Shown here piece by piece: positions 26,861 through 36,502 of a DNA stretch of 64,000 nucleotides (within the stretch, counting starts at the first letter, position 1; every line of letters begins with the position of its first letter). Location: contig JAKSLJ010000005.1 of the NCBI GenBank assembly GCA_024401275.1, positions 1-64,000 on the forward strand, in the 5' to 3' direction. The notes below the pieces were generated by a model. The model did not search any database and was not told the origin of the DNA. It worked only from the letters and a program-made list of their open reading frames with translations. The DNA comes from Bacteroidaceae bacterium (GTDB taxonomy: Bacteria > Bacteroidota > Bacteroidia > Bacteroidales > Bacteroidaceae). Position numbers and translations under genes: made by a program.

Positions 26861-28972
26861 CTATTTCAAATAAAAGAAATACTCATTAGAACGGAATACA
26901 TGAGTTTTACATGAAATATGGTATGGTTGCTTAATTTGAAGAAGTTTTGTGTTCTTACGTCCTTCTTTGTGCCATACCACCATGTACAAACACTCATCAA
27001 GATCAGTTTGATAATTCAGGATTGCCTTGTAAGGGATGAAGAAACCATAGTTGTCCCAAATCGCAGACATGAAGGTTGGGGAAAATGATTCATTATATAT
27101 TAGTTCTATACATTTTCCTGGCTTGTTCAAGCAATGTTTATCCCCATGCTCATCAACGCAATATGCAGAAAACTCCATTTTTTCGTCTAATAAACCTTTA
27201 ATGAGAAGATTGCCCGTAACTTGGAAACCTAATTGTCCATTAAAAGTAACATTTGGCTCGATATGAATCTCTTTAAATTCTACAGATGGTGTCAAAAGAT
27301 CTTCTAAAGGCTTAATCTGATCATCGTTTGCTCCATATTCTTTTGCAAGCTTCAAATACTTTTTTGCGAGTTTAAGATTAGCCTTCATTGTTTTCCCTTT
27401 ATAATCAGTGCCAGTATAGACTTCCACTAAACGGCAGCATGCAAAAGGAAAGCCTGCTTCCGCTGCTTTTGTTAACCATTCTGTACCTAATTGCATATTT
27501 CGTTTAATGCCAGTACCTTCCAATAAGCGCAAACCGAGATTTGTCATGGCTCGCACATTACCTTCATTAGCATATTTCTTGTAAACAGCTACGGCTTCTT
27601 TGTACTTTCCGTTATTTAAATCTTCGTTAGCCTTATCTATTTCTTCATCAATATTACCACTTTGCATATCCTGGAGTTCCTTTTCTGCATTAGGACATCC
27701 CAGTTCTATCGCTTGTAGCATCAAGTCCATGGCTTTTTTCTTATTAGCCTTTATGCCTTCACCATTCCAAAGACACCAAGCATAGTTACGATATGCCCAA
27801 GGTTCGTCTTGCTCCATGGCTTTTTTATACCATTTTATTGCTTCTTTATATTCACCTAACGCATGACAAAGCACAGCCAATTTGTTCTGACCTTCAGAGT
27901 AGCCCATCTCAGCAGCTTTTAAATACCAAGTCTTAGCTTTTTCATTATCAACCAAAACATCTTGATAATAGGCACCTAATTCATACATAGCGTCAACATA
28001 TCCAGCCTCAGCTGCTTTTTTATACCATTCTGCAGCCTTCTCCATATCCCTTTCCACGCCAATGCCATTTGCATAACAATAGCCAAGGTTATTCATGCCT
28101 ACATCAGAACCTTTCTGGGCAGCTTCATTGAACCAAAAGAAAGCCTGTTTAGGATCTGCTTCAAAGTTCTCGCTTCCCATATAGATGAAGCCAATCTGAC
28201 TCATTGCTACTTCTTCGCCAAAAGCTGCAGCAATCTTATAATTCTCTAATGCCAATTCGATATTTTCCTCAACACCCCAACCATTCAGATACAATGTTCC
28301 TAAAACATTGTAACCCGTTTTGTCATCATCTTCCGCTGCAAATGTAGCATACTCAAACGCTTTAGCATAGTCGCATTTCTCAGCACTAAATGTATATAGT
28401 TCTGCTAATAATCCAGCAGTTTCTGCATCTTTGTACTCATCATAAGCTTCAAGCATTCTCTTTTCAGCTTCACTATGGTCTTGTTCAATTGTATCAAAAC
28501 CATAGAAATAGCAGATTCCCATCAAATAATATGCTAATTTATTACCATCTTCTTCCGCTTCTTTTATCAAGCGCATTCCCTGAAGCTCTTGATTATTGCA
28601 CATAATATTGCCTAAAAGCATCTTTGCTTCCGCAACATCCTGTTCCACGAAAGGAGTTAGTTCTTCTACAGCTACAGCATACTCTTCTAGAGGAATAGTA
28701 CGTGGGAAACCTTTTTTGTCATAGTACTTGGCAAATTCAGGAGCTTTCTCGTTAAACTTACTTTCTGCAGAAGGCTGCAGAGTTTCTCCTGATACAGCTA
28801 CTTGTTCTGTTAGTTTTGTTCCACATTCAGGACAAAACTTTCCGGTCTTAGCCTTGTATCCGCATGAAGGACATACCAATTCTGGTACAATCTCTTGCAG
28901 TTTTCCTCCACATTCAGGACAGAACTTTCCTGAATCATATTGTTTTCCGCAATCAGGACATATTAATTTCAT
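26861..28972 (-). CDS. Double zinc-ribbon Sel1-repeat protein with extra C-terminal domain
   Basis: 703 residues. Zinc ribbons at Cys5/8/18/21 and Cys34/37/47/50, then about ten Sel1 repeats, an interrupting helix around residue 440, two more repeats and a C-terminal beta-rich domain from about residue 570 (VEFKEIHIEPNVTFNGQLGF onwards) absent from its paralogue. That domain may bind a ligand or partner; I do not recognise it. It starts 11 bp after the upstream gene. Confidence 0.88.
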   Translation of the reverse strand: MKLICPDCGKQYDSGKFCPECGGKLQEIVPELVCPSCGYKAKTGKFCPECGTKLTEQVAVSGETLQPSAESKFNEKAPEFAKYYDKKGFPRTIPLEEYAVAVEELTPFVEQDVAEAKMLLGNIMCNNQELQGMRLIKEAEEDGNKLAYYLMGICYFYGFDTIEQDHSEAEKRMLEAYDEYKDAETAGLLAELYTFSAEKCDYAKAFEYATFAAEDDDKTGYNVLGTLYLNGWGVEENIELALENYKIAAAFGEEVAMSQIGFIYMGSENFEADPKQAFFWFNEAAQKGSDVGMNNLGYCYANGIGVERDMEKAAEWYKKAAEAGYVDAMYELGAYYQDVLVDNEKAKTWYLKAAEMGYSEGQNKLAVLCHALGEYKEAIKWYKKAMEQDEPWAYRNYAWCLWNGEGIKANKKKAMDLMLQAIELGCPNAEKELQDMQSGNIDEEIDKANEDLNNGKYKEAVAVYKKYANEGNVRAMTNLGLRLLEGTGIKRNMQLGTEWLTKAAEAGFPFACCRLVEVYTGTDYKGKTMKANLKLAKKYLKLAKEYGANDDQIKPLEDLLTPSVEFKEIHIEPNVTFNGQLGFQVTGNLLIKGLLDEKMEFSAYCVDEHGDKHCLNKPGKCIELIYNESFSPTFMSAIWDNYGFFIPYKAILNYQTDLDECLYMVVWHKEGRKNTKLLQIKQPYHISCKTHVFRSNEYFFYLK

Positions 28973-28983
28973 AGTTCGTTAGT

Positions 28984-30615
28984 TTATTCTGATTTCAATT
29001 TAGACAATTTAGTTTTCCAGACATCAGCCAACATTTCATTACCTTTTTGAGCGTACAAGTCAATCATCATTTGTATGAATATTGGATTCTTTTTGTAATC
29101 CTCGTCTATCTTGATGCGGCGTTCTGCTTCATCAAGATCTTGTTTTACCACCTTTCCGTACAAGTAAAAATAAGCCATGTATGCACCCGCTTCATACACT
29201 CCGTGCTCTGACGCTGATTTTATGGTATTGTAGGCTAACCTTTGATTAGCTGCAGATAGCTTCTCTTGTAGGTATAACTGACCAAGTGCGAACTGCGCTT
29301 CGTAATTATCCTTAGGTGCAGACAGAAGCATTTGCTTTAATTCTGATATTTCCGAAGCACTCAACTTTTTCAGATAACCGAATTTATTCTTATGCTTCGA
29401 TAATATATTCTCATCAAATATGCAAGATGTATTCTGTTGAGGATGCGGTTCTTCATACTTTGACTGTGGTTTATCATCAGCTTTGGTATTTGCTTTTTCC
29501 TCATTTTGAAGTTCCGTATCCTTCTCTGTATTGAGTTGAGGCTCTTCTTTGATTGATCTGCCTTCATCAGGATGATTGACCTCAACTTCTTTTGAAGAAT
29601 GCTTTCTTTCTGACATTTTATCAATAACACCATAGAAAAGATTGTCCATATAGAATGCACCATCTTTTTGCATCTGTTTCAATTGTTCAGAAGACAGCAT
29701 GTCGCTATAAAACAACGTATAGAGACACGATGCCAAACTTGAAAGATACAAAGAATGATCTCCATTGATATTATCGAAAAGAGATTTTGCGGTTTCGATA
29801 TCATGGTCAATAATCGCATTAACTGTTGCGAGGATAAAGACATTCTCTTGTGGGATAGTATCAAACCATTTGTCACCAATATCAGAAACCAAGAGTTCAG
29901 ATTGCATAATATTACCCATACGTCGATAAGCTATTGATGACCAGAAGGTTTGCCAATACTTATCTTCGGGTTGCTTCTCGTACTCTTCAATACATTTTTG
30001 AGGATGAAGAATAGCTTGTAGCATATAATATGTAAACTGGATTTCCTCTACAGAGTACCGCTGAACCATCGCCTTCATTTGTGCCATCAATCGATTCACT
30101 AAATCAAGACGGTTGTTGTTAATAGCCGTTTTGATATTGTTAAATGTAATCTGGTGGACAGGCGATAAAGATGAGGATTTACGCTCTGATCGTTTTGAGA
30201 CCTCTGATAGAATTCTTGAAGCGGAACTTCCGTCTAATCCCAAACGATATTGCATATCATCCAGTTTGCGCTTGTTCTCGGAAGTCAAGATGCCAGTACT
30301 ATATGCTTCTAAACAAGCTTCGCGAAAAGCAAGTTCCTTTTCATGTTTCAGTTCCTCTGGTGTCTTTCCCCTTTCAACTTGGGTTATGTTATTGGTGATA
30401 ACATTATGCGAATCAACATTACTCGTTGTATTTATTGAGTGATTGTCAGACAGATTGACTCCACCTGATATGGCATTTGCATCACCAAGATTCAGATTAA
30501 AACCACCATTAGATGGTTGTTGAGCGATTTCCTGCTCAACCAATGGGACACCACAATCCAAGCAGAATTTTCCTGCTTCATACGTTTTGTGGCATTGTGG
30601 GCATATTTTGGGCAT
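28984..30615 (-). CDS. Zinc-ribbon protein with Sel1-like C-terminus
   Basis: 543 residues from the ATG at 30615 (MPKICPQCHKTYEAGKFC); another ATG three codons upstream is possible. One zinc ribbon uses Cys5, 8, 18 and 21. Then come an Asn/Ser-rich linker, a charged helix, a helical-repeat domain, a Glu/Lys/Gln-rich disordered stretch near residues 330-390 and about three Sel1-like repeats at the end. Probably a cytoplasmic scaffold of the same system as its neighbours. Confidence 0.8.
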   Translation of the reverse strand: MPKICPQCHKTYEAGKFCLDCGVPLVEQEIAQQPSNGGFNLNLGDANAISGGVNLSDNHSINTTSNVDSHNVITNNITQVERGKTPEELKHEKELAFREACLEAYSTGILTSENKRKLDDMQYRLGLDGSSASRILSEVSKRSERKSSSLSPVHQITFNNIKTAINNNRLDLVNRLMAQMKAMVQRYSVEEIQFTYYMLQAILHPQKCIEEYEKQPEDKYWQTFWSSIAYRRMGNIMQSELLVSDIGDKWFDTIPQENVFILATVNAIIDHDIETAKSLFDNINGDHSLYLSSLASCLYTLFYSDMLSSEQLKQMQKDGAFYMDNLFYGVIDKMSERKHSSKEVEVNHPDEGRSIKEEPQLNTEKDTELQNEEKANTKADDKPQSKYEEPHPQQNTSCIFDENILSKHKNKFGYLKKLSASEISELKQMLLSAPKDNYEAQFALGQLYLQEKLSAANQRLAYNTIKSASEHGVYEAGAYMAYFYLYGKVVKQDLDEAERRIKIDEDYKKNPIFIQMMIDLYAQKGNEMLADVWKTKLSKLKSE

Positions 30616-30626
30616 ATAATACAATA

Positions 30627-30830
30627 TTACATTGAACGATGTACTTCTTCTATAATCTGCTCTATTGATAGCAGATATGTATTACCGACATTTCCTTCTA
30701 TATCACAGAACTGCCAACCAATACCCGTGTAAATAACTCGAACTTCTCCGTGTTCAAAATACGTTACATTGCCCCTTTTTACAAGGTGGAAACCAATGTC
30801 TGATAATGTGTCTGGTGTTATAGGCGTCAT
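30627..30830 (-). CDS. 67-residue protein between zinc-ribbon genes
   Basis: Short alpha/beta protein (ITPDTLSDIGFHLVKRGNVT at its start). No family recognised. It has 2-bp spacing to the protease gene upstream and 11 bp to the next gene, so it is embedded in the operon and may be an accessory or inhibitor; this is inference from position only. Confidence 0.6.
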   Translation of the reverse strand: MTPITPDTLSDIGFHLVKRGNVTYFEHGEVRVIYTGIGWQFCDIEGNVGNTYLLSIEQIIEEVHRSM

Positions 30831-30832
30831 AT

Positions 30833-32872
30833 TTATCTTGATTCGAATAGTTCTTTAATTTCCCCGTTTTTATCCGTTTGAACAACATAGAACTCTGGAT
30901 AGAGATTATTCTTCTTTACATAGGTCAGGTTATATGACTGCTGACCATTGTATTCAAGAGATTCTATGCGAGCTAAGTTGCCTTCGGATAATTCAAGAGT
31001 ACCATATAGTTGCTTGCGGATATATTCATCCATCTGTTTGAGATTACGATCTACCAACTGGCGAGCACGATTCAAAACACCATCAATGCCTTTTTCAAAT
31101 CGGTCAAATTCCGTCTTGCATTTCACATCAGGAAGTTCTTTTGATGACACGTTTATAGCTTTTATCGAGGTCCTCAACTGATGAGTAGCGTTCGGTGCAT
31201 AACATGTTAGAGTTGGACAACCAAACAAGTTGAATTGGTTCAAGGTCAAGAAAACCAAACTCTTGTTCTCGTATCTTGCTCTGTAGTTAAGGTAATCTAT
31301 CTTTGCACGCAGAAAAGCTTTTCCTGCAGATTCTCCCTGGAAGAGGTAACAAGCATAAAGTTTAAGCATAGCTTCTGCATAACCGGCAGGCATGAGCAGA
31401 TCTATAGCTGAATCAGAGCCGCTAAGATGGTCTTCAATAGTTCCATTTCCGATAACATTACTGCACATGCTGCTTGTACACGAACCAGTAAAGAGAAGTG
31501 TTTTACTACGATATAATGCTGTTAGAAGCATAGAATCGTCACGGTCGTACACCTGATTATCCGGCATGTTACCATCATTATTATCAAAGAAGTACTTTCC
31601 ATAACGAGCACCATAGCAAGGGAAGGCATTTATTATTGGTATATTCAATTGCTTCATCAGCTCTGTAGTCATACCCCAATAAGCTTGGAAACCTTCTGAA
31701 CCAAGATAACCAGACGCAGCCATGTTGGGTGAGCCATGGAGATTGATGAAGAGCATATCCGTATCTTTCAACTGCTCTTTGTAGTAAGTTACATTTTCGT
31801 TGCTAATATATTCTTCACCTTCCACGTCCAAAGAAGGGCAAAGGAACATGTTGTCACGAGTGAGAATGCCGTCATTTTCAAGTTGCTTTTGAGGCAACTT
31901 CGCCATAACGTCAGCAGATGTCCATGTCCAATCGTTATTGCCATTTTTTCCTGCATTGCAAGTCATCATTGCAGATTGAAGGGCAATGCCATCATTCTCC
32001 ATTACTTGCAAAGCACGCTCAAGGTAACCACCAATATCATCTACTACAGTACTATCAATATATCCGCGTTCTACATAGTCTAAAGGTAGTCTGGACACAT
32101 TGAAGATAGCATCTTTGATAGATACCCTTCTCCATTGGAAATCTACAGGAAAACAATATAGCCAATCAGAATCTTCTATAGTCTTAACATCATGACCTAT
32201 ACTGGCAGGGTATTCTGGCATCGGAATAACATCGCCACCTCCAATAATAAATAAAGGTGTATCAGCGGATTTCTCAATGCCCATGCCATCTGCAAAGTCT
32301 GACAAGAATTGAGCATACTCTTGCCATGTGGCATTCTTACTAATACTTCCACGCATGTCTTCCTCACCGAAATCTATAAGATTCCAGTGAAGACCGTCAT
32401 ACTCCTCTGCTGATAGCATGAAGTTTACAAGAATATCCCGCACATCTTCTGCACTTGTTCCTTTGTATTTGCGAGCGATGATTTCCGTATTAGTAAAGAT
32501 AATACCCTGCGAAGAAACACTTGATCGCGTTCCTGCATTGTAAACCTGTTCTCCTACATGGGAGTAATGAACTTCTTTATTATATGAAGGCTCTGGTGCG
32601 GATTGCTCTCCTCTAAGTCTTGACAAATATTCGTCAAGTTTGGATGATGGTTTATGTCCTCCAAAACTAGATCGAATACCATGAACAAGCTCCAGGTATC
32701 CAGTCATACATTGACTGCACTTAAAGCCTCCATTTCCATAAGGACCGCTATGTATGCCATGGCAGCTCATACAAATACGATAGCCGCATTCATCGCAGAC
32801 ATACCAAGACCACGACTCACCTACATACTGCTGTCCACAACATTGACAGGGTATAAATGTTCCTTTATCCAT
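30833..32872 (-). CDS. Intracellular clan-CD (C25/gingipain-like) cysteine protease with zinc-finger head
   Basis: 679 residues and no signal peptide. The head has four CxxC pairs (Cys9/12, 26/29, 34/37, 52/55), a RING- or double-ribbon-like zinc module. The body shows the C25/caspase-fold order: TPLFIIGGGDVIPMP near 205-219, SRLPLD near 260, the His of LFINLHGSPN (His379), the Cys of IINAFPCYGARYG (Cys419), then GESAGKAFLRAK and LNLFGCPTL-like NQFNLFGCPTL at the end, the usual closing motif of C25 and CHAT proteases. Known gingipains are secreted; this one appears cytoplasmic. The substrate may be a neighbour protein. Confidence 0.65.
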   Translation of the reverse strand: MDKGTFIPCQCCGQQYVGESWSWYVCDECGYRICMSCHGIHSGPYGNGGFKCSQCMTGYLELVHGIRSSFGGHKPSSKLDEYLSRLRGEQSAPEPSYNKEVHYSHVGEQVYNAGTRSSVSSQGIIFTNTEIIARKYKGTSAEDVRDILVNFMLSAEEYDGLHWNLIDFGEEDMRGSISKNATWQEYAQFLSDFADGMGIEKSADTPLFIIGGGDVIPMPEYPASIGHDVKTIEDSDWLYCFPVDFQWRRVSIKDAIFNVSRLPLDYVERGYIDSTVVDDIGGYLERALQVMENDGIALQSAMMTCNAGKNGNNDWTWTSADVMAKLPQKQLENDGILTRDNMFLCPSLDVEGEEYISNENVTYYKEQLKDTDMLFINLHGSPNMAASGYLGSEGFQAYWGMTTELMKQLNIPIINAFPCYGARYGKYFFDNNDGNMPDNQVYDRDDSMLLTALYRSKTLLFTGSCTSSMCSNVIGNGTIEDHLSGSDSAIDLLMPAGYAEAMLKLYACYLFQGESAGKAFLRAKIDYLNYRARYENKSLVFLTLNQFNLFGCPTLTCYAPNATHQLRTSIKAINVSSKELPDVKCKTEFDRFEKGIDGVLNRARQLVDRNLKQMDEYIRKQLYGTLELSEGNLARIESLEYNGQQSYNLTYVKKNNLYPEFYVVQTDKNGEIKELFESR

Positions 32873-32884
32873 TATTGCCTATTC

Positions 32885-35779
32885 TTATTCTTCGTATCCG
32901 CAATCTGTGCACATACCTAACTCTGACAAATATTTTTTGCCGCACTGAGGACATGCAACACCATACTTCTGCAAGCAGAACGAGAAGAACTCTTCCTGTT
33001 CATACACCTTGCCATTGATGCCATTAGCATCAATCTCGGTGTCAGGACGTACTACTCCTTGCATAATATAGTTCTCTATTTCTTGACGAGAATATGACTG
33101 TCCAAAGTCTGGCAGGTAATATTTCTTTTCCTCTGTCTTAGGGGTTGGAACTGCATTGGTTGACTGAGTAACCTTTGTTGTATAATTCAAGGCTGCGTCT
33201 TGGGTATGATCAACACGAGCTTGCTCATGCTGCATCTGCTTGCGATATTCATCTTTCATGGCATTAACTTCTGCTTGCCGACCTGCAGCGATGTTCTGCA
33301 TAGCATCAAGTTGTGCCTGCTGTGTTGCCTGTTGACCTGCGGCCATGTTTGCTGCCATCTGTGCATTGGTTTGCATTCCTGATTGAGCGAACTGCATCAT
33401 TTGTTGCATCATGGCTTGCATTTGTGCCATCTGAGCAGCATTCTGTGCAGAGGCTTCACCGGCATGTTGTTGCTGCATTTGCATCATGCGCTCGTACATC
33501 TCTTTTTGTTGGCCAGAAGCATTCTTGTTACCAAAGGACTCTGCAAATGCTTTCTGCGCCTCTGCTGACATTCCTGCCATACCAGCAGCCATGAGTTGAT
33601 CTGCTGTCATATTCTGCTTAGCGGCAATGTTGGCCATTTCTTCTTGATGTTTCTTTTCTGCAAGTTCAGTTTCATGACGCTGCATAGCCTCCATATTCTG
33701 ACGAGCAATTTCTGCTTTTTGGCGCAGAATGTCCATTTCGGTTTGAGCCTTCTGCTTGTCTATGTCAACAGCATTCTGTGCACGCTGTTTCTCAAAGTCA
33801 ATAATATCCTGAGCCTCTTGTTTATTTTGATTATAAGCATCTTGCTTCTGTCGTTGTTCGAAAGCATAGTCTGTATCACGACGACTATCAAAGTATTCAT
33901 CACGACGTTTTGCCTCTGATAACTCGGAATCAAGCATTTGACTGCTATGAGAAGCGTCCTTTAATTCTTGTTCACGACGATGTTCTTCTGCGATGTCATC
34001 AAGAGAGAAACCTTGCAATGTCTTCTTGCGTAAAGCTTCGAAATGAGCATCTTCTAGTTCTGCGTCTGCCAATATCTTGCTCTTGGCAAGCTGAGTTTCA
34101 AGTTGAAGACGAGTGTTATCTGTGCGATTAGCCGAAGCCAATTGGAATGCTTCAGACACTTGGTCGCGGTCAAACTTCTTGTTACGGATGCTACTTTCCA
34201 ATGCGTCAAAATCGTCCTCGGAAACGAGACGGTTACCCTTTAGTTCAAGAAGAGCGGCCAACTCCTCGTTCTCTGTACGTGCTTCACGAATACGCTTCTG
34301 ACTTTGGAGTAATTGAACAAACGCTTCCATTTCGTCCTCATGGACAAGTTGGTCATTGTTGATGCTGTCCAATTCCTTACGAAGGTCAAGTTCTGTGCGT
34401 GCTTCACGGAGTTTTTGTGCATTCTCCTCGCTTTGAAGACGATTCTTGAATTCGTTTGTTCGAGTCAAATAATCAATCTCTTTCTCAGTACAATAAAATT
34501 TTTCTTCTATTGCACGGAATCGATCAAATGCTTCATTTTCAGTGGTGATATCTAGAACCTGCGACACCTCAATGCCGTGCAGCAACTGACGACTCTGAAG
34601 AACAATCTCATAGCTAATTGCTGACATAAGTTCCGCAGGAATAAGTTGACCGTCAGCTTCGTAGTTCTGCATCTGTCGTTGGATAGCAGTACGCATCCAT
34701 GTGTTCAATGCGATACGAACGTCATTCACAGAATATGACATTTGATCCATAAGGTATGTAGTTCTGAACTCGCGGAAATCAGAAATACGTACCTCCAAAG
34801 CCACTGCCACGTCAACGGTCAATGTCTTAGTCCTAATTTTGTATGGAGCAAATTCCATCTGTGAGAGTCCATCTTCTGCTACGACAGGACGGATTCCCAT
34901 TGTGAGTTGCAAAGCACCATCGCGTTTCAACACTACAGAAACAACTGAATTTCCTGATAGTTTTTGCGCAATGCTTTTTACTCTTTCACGCTTCTTCCTT
35001 GCCTCTTCTTTATTGTATTTGTCGCGATTACCTGTAATCAAAGCCCATAAGCTACGTCCTGCACGTCCAATCTTTTTCACGAAGCTATCCTTAGAACGCT
35101 CATCTTCTTCTTTTTCAGCAGCTTCGCGCTGGATCTTTTCAGTTGTAAACTTATAAAGACCACCTTGTAATTCAGCAACTTGCTCGCCATCAACGAAGAT
35201 AATAGCAGTTACGCCTTCTTGTACATATACGCCATCAACTTTTTCCAACTCTTGGAATGCCTGAGCTGAAATGTTTCGTGCAATCTGTCCAGGAGCAATA
35301 GACCAAGAAATATAATTATGCTCTTTGTTACGGGAGCCTACTGCTACCACGTCTGACTCTGCCACTTTTGGTGTGTGTGCAGCCGTAGCTGCTGCAGTCT
35401 GTGCACCCTCAGCAGCTGCATTGTGCTGCTGAACAGGAGTAGATTCTTTCTGTGAAGCATTGGAAGATTTTGGCGCAGAATATGGACTGTAATTATTGAG
35501 CGCGGAAAGGTCTCGACCTTCACCAACCCATTTGTCCCACAATCGTTTACTGTCATTAGGATGTTTCTGACAGAACTTTGCAAATCCTGCTGGATCTGAT
35601 ACTGCTTTTTTGTAAGACATCATCAGCATACCAAGAATCTTTGTGTTTGGTTGCTCTATTGGTACTGTTACTTGTGACTTAGCTTCCTCATTTTCCTGCT
35701 TGTTAAGAGGAACTTTACATTTAGGACAAAATTTGTACATCGGGAGAATTTTGTCATAACCGCAAGAAGGACATTTCAT
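32885..35779 (-). CDS. SPFH/Band 7-domain protein with zinc ribbons at both ends
   Basis: 964 residues. A zinc ribbon at Cys3/6/18/21 is followed by a disordered linker, a split SPFH-type domain (about 140-420, including VKSIAQKLSGNSVVSVVLKR and LTVDVAVALEVRISDF), then about 300 residues of charged coiled coil (Glu/Arg/Lys/Gln), a Met/Gln/Ala-rich segment (about 700-850) and a final zinc ribbon CPQCGKKYLSELGMCTDC. The layout resembles the YdjI-type SPFH plus zinc-ribbon proteins found in stress operons. SPFH proteins form large rings on membranes, so this could be the scaffold of the system. Confidence 0.75.
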   Translation of the reverse strand: MKCPSCGYDKILPMYKFCPKCKVPLNKQENEEAKSQVTVPIEQPNTKILGMLMMSYKKAVSDPAGFAKFCQKHPNDSKRLWDKWVGEGRDLSALNNYSPYSAPKSSNASQKESTPVQQHNAAAEGAQTAAATAAHTPKVAESDVVAVGSRNKEHNYISWSIAPGQIARNISAQAFQELEKVDGVYVQEGVTAIIFVDGEQVAELQGGLYKFTTEKIQREAAEKEEDERSKDSFVKKIGRAGRSLWALITGNRDKYNKEEARKKRERVKSIAQKLSGNSVVSVVLKRDGALQLTMGIRPVVAEDGLSQMEFAPYKIRTKTLTVDVAVALEVRISDFREFRTTYLMDQMSYSVNDVRIALNTWMRTAIQRQMQNYEADGQLIPAELMSAISYEIVLQSRQLLHGIEVSQVLDITTENEAFDRFRAIEEKFYCTEKEIDYLTRTNEFKNRLQSEENAQKLREARTELDLRKELDSINNDQLVHEDEMEAFVQLLQSQKRIREARTENEELAALLELKGNRLVSEDDFDALESSIRNKKFDRDQVSEAFQLASANRTDNTRLQLETQLAKSKILADAELEDAHFEALRKKTLQGFSLDDIAEEHRREQELKDASHSSQMLDSELSEAKRRDEYFDSRRDTDYAFEQRQKQDAYNQNKQEAQDIIDFEKQRAQNAVDIDKQKAQTEMDILRQKAEIARQNMEAMQRHETELAEKKHQEEMANIAAKQNMTADQLMAAGMAGMSAEAQKAFAESFGNKNASGQQKEMYERMMQMQQQHAGEASAQNAAQMAQMQAMMQQMMQFAQSGMQTNAQMAANMAAGQQATQQAQLDAMQNIAAGRQAEVNAMKDEYRKQMQHEQARVDHTQDAALNYTTKVTQSTNAVPTPKTEEKKYYLPDFGQSYSRQEIENYIMQGVVRPDTEIDANGINGKVYEQEEFFSFCLQKYGVACPQCGKKYLSELGMCTDCGYEE

Positions 35780-35826
35780 TGGTATTTTTTTGTTTTGTAT
35801 GTTTTCTAATTGGTAATAATTAAAGG

Positions 35827-36111
35827 CTAGCTATTTGTGGATACAGAATAATTCATAAGGGCTATGCATGCTTCTTTAAGGTTTTCCATATCCTCATTAT
35901 TTCCTAAAGTTATTTCTGATTCTATGATATAACAACGATAAGTTGCTTCTCCATTTAACTTTATCCAAATACAGCTTTCTTTGAACATCTGCCCAAAGTC
36001 TGCATGACCCCAGATTGCCTGACCGTTTTCATCATCAATAATATATTTCTTTTCATATGTAGAACTAGAAAATTCGGCATCTGTCATATTATAATACTGG
36101 CGTATGTTCAT
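35827..36111 (-). CDS. 94-residue protein at the head of the zinc-ribbon operon
   Basis: A small acidic protein starting MNIRQYYNMTDAEFSSS, with no recognised domain. It is the first gene after the structured RNA and starts about 10 bp from its 3' portion, so the RNA may act as its leader. 47 bp separate it from the SPFH gene. Confidence 0.6.
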   Translation of the reverse strand: MNIRQYYNMTDAEFSSSTYEKKYIIDDENGQAIWGHADFGQMFKESCIWIKLNGEATYRCYIIESEITLGNNEDMENLKEACIALMNYSVSTNS

Positions 36112-36120
36112 GATGTTTAG

Positions 36121-36496
36121 GTTGTCTGCAGAAGCCTTATCAGACCTTTATGTCATGGTACTTATCCTACAAAAACGCGAAACGTAGGCTTCCACCTCTA
36201 CTCGTCCGTCGTTTGAGGTCCTAGGAAAACCCGTATAGTTAGACTTGTAGAGTGTCTGCCTACGCCGATATACAACAATACCGTAAAGTGTGCGTGAGGA
36301 TATTGCTACCCTCTGCACACACCTACGGATAGAATAAAGCATACCCGTAGCAGTCACTTCTGACATTGTCCATTGAACTATACTTTAGAATTTCCTAGGT
36401 TCCAAACGTCCAACAAGACAAAGCATCGATGACGCTTTTTGTTATGTAGTGTCCCTCCCAGCCGCACACCATTTCAGATGGCACGGCGTAGGTAAG
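36121..36496 (-). ncRNA. Candidate structured RNA with pseudoknot, class unknown
   Basis: Stems read on the - strand: A, 36408-36391 with 36229-36210 (CGTTTG and CCTAGGAAA both paired); B, 36383-36376 with 36240-36233 (GTATAGTT/AACTATAC, 8 of 8); C, 36320-36310 with 36299-36288 (GTGTGC/GCACAC plus GAGG/CCTC); D, 36350-36345 with 36328-36323 (CTACGG/CCGTAG); E, 36188-36184 with 36170-36166 (CCTAC/GTAGG). In addition 36492-36485 (CCTACGCC) pairs perfectly with 36266-36259 (GGCGTAGG) and crosses A and B, forming a pseudoknot. It has its own full promoter. It lacks the conserved signatures of RNase P, tmRNA and SRP RNA. The 3' end is not defined. Confidence 0.6.
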
Positions 36497-36502
36497 ACGC
36501 TG

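Noticed and set aside
36148-36366. 72-codon frame in the structured RNA region
   Set aside because: Its peptide is Arg/Ser-rich without protein-like pattern and the DNA is better explained by base-paired stems.
36121-36500. RNase P RNA, tmRNA or SRP RNA
   Set aside because: The conserved GGAAAGUCC/ACAGAA segments of RNase P, the tmRNA ends and tag frame, and the SRP tetraloop motif were looked for and not found.
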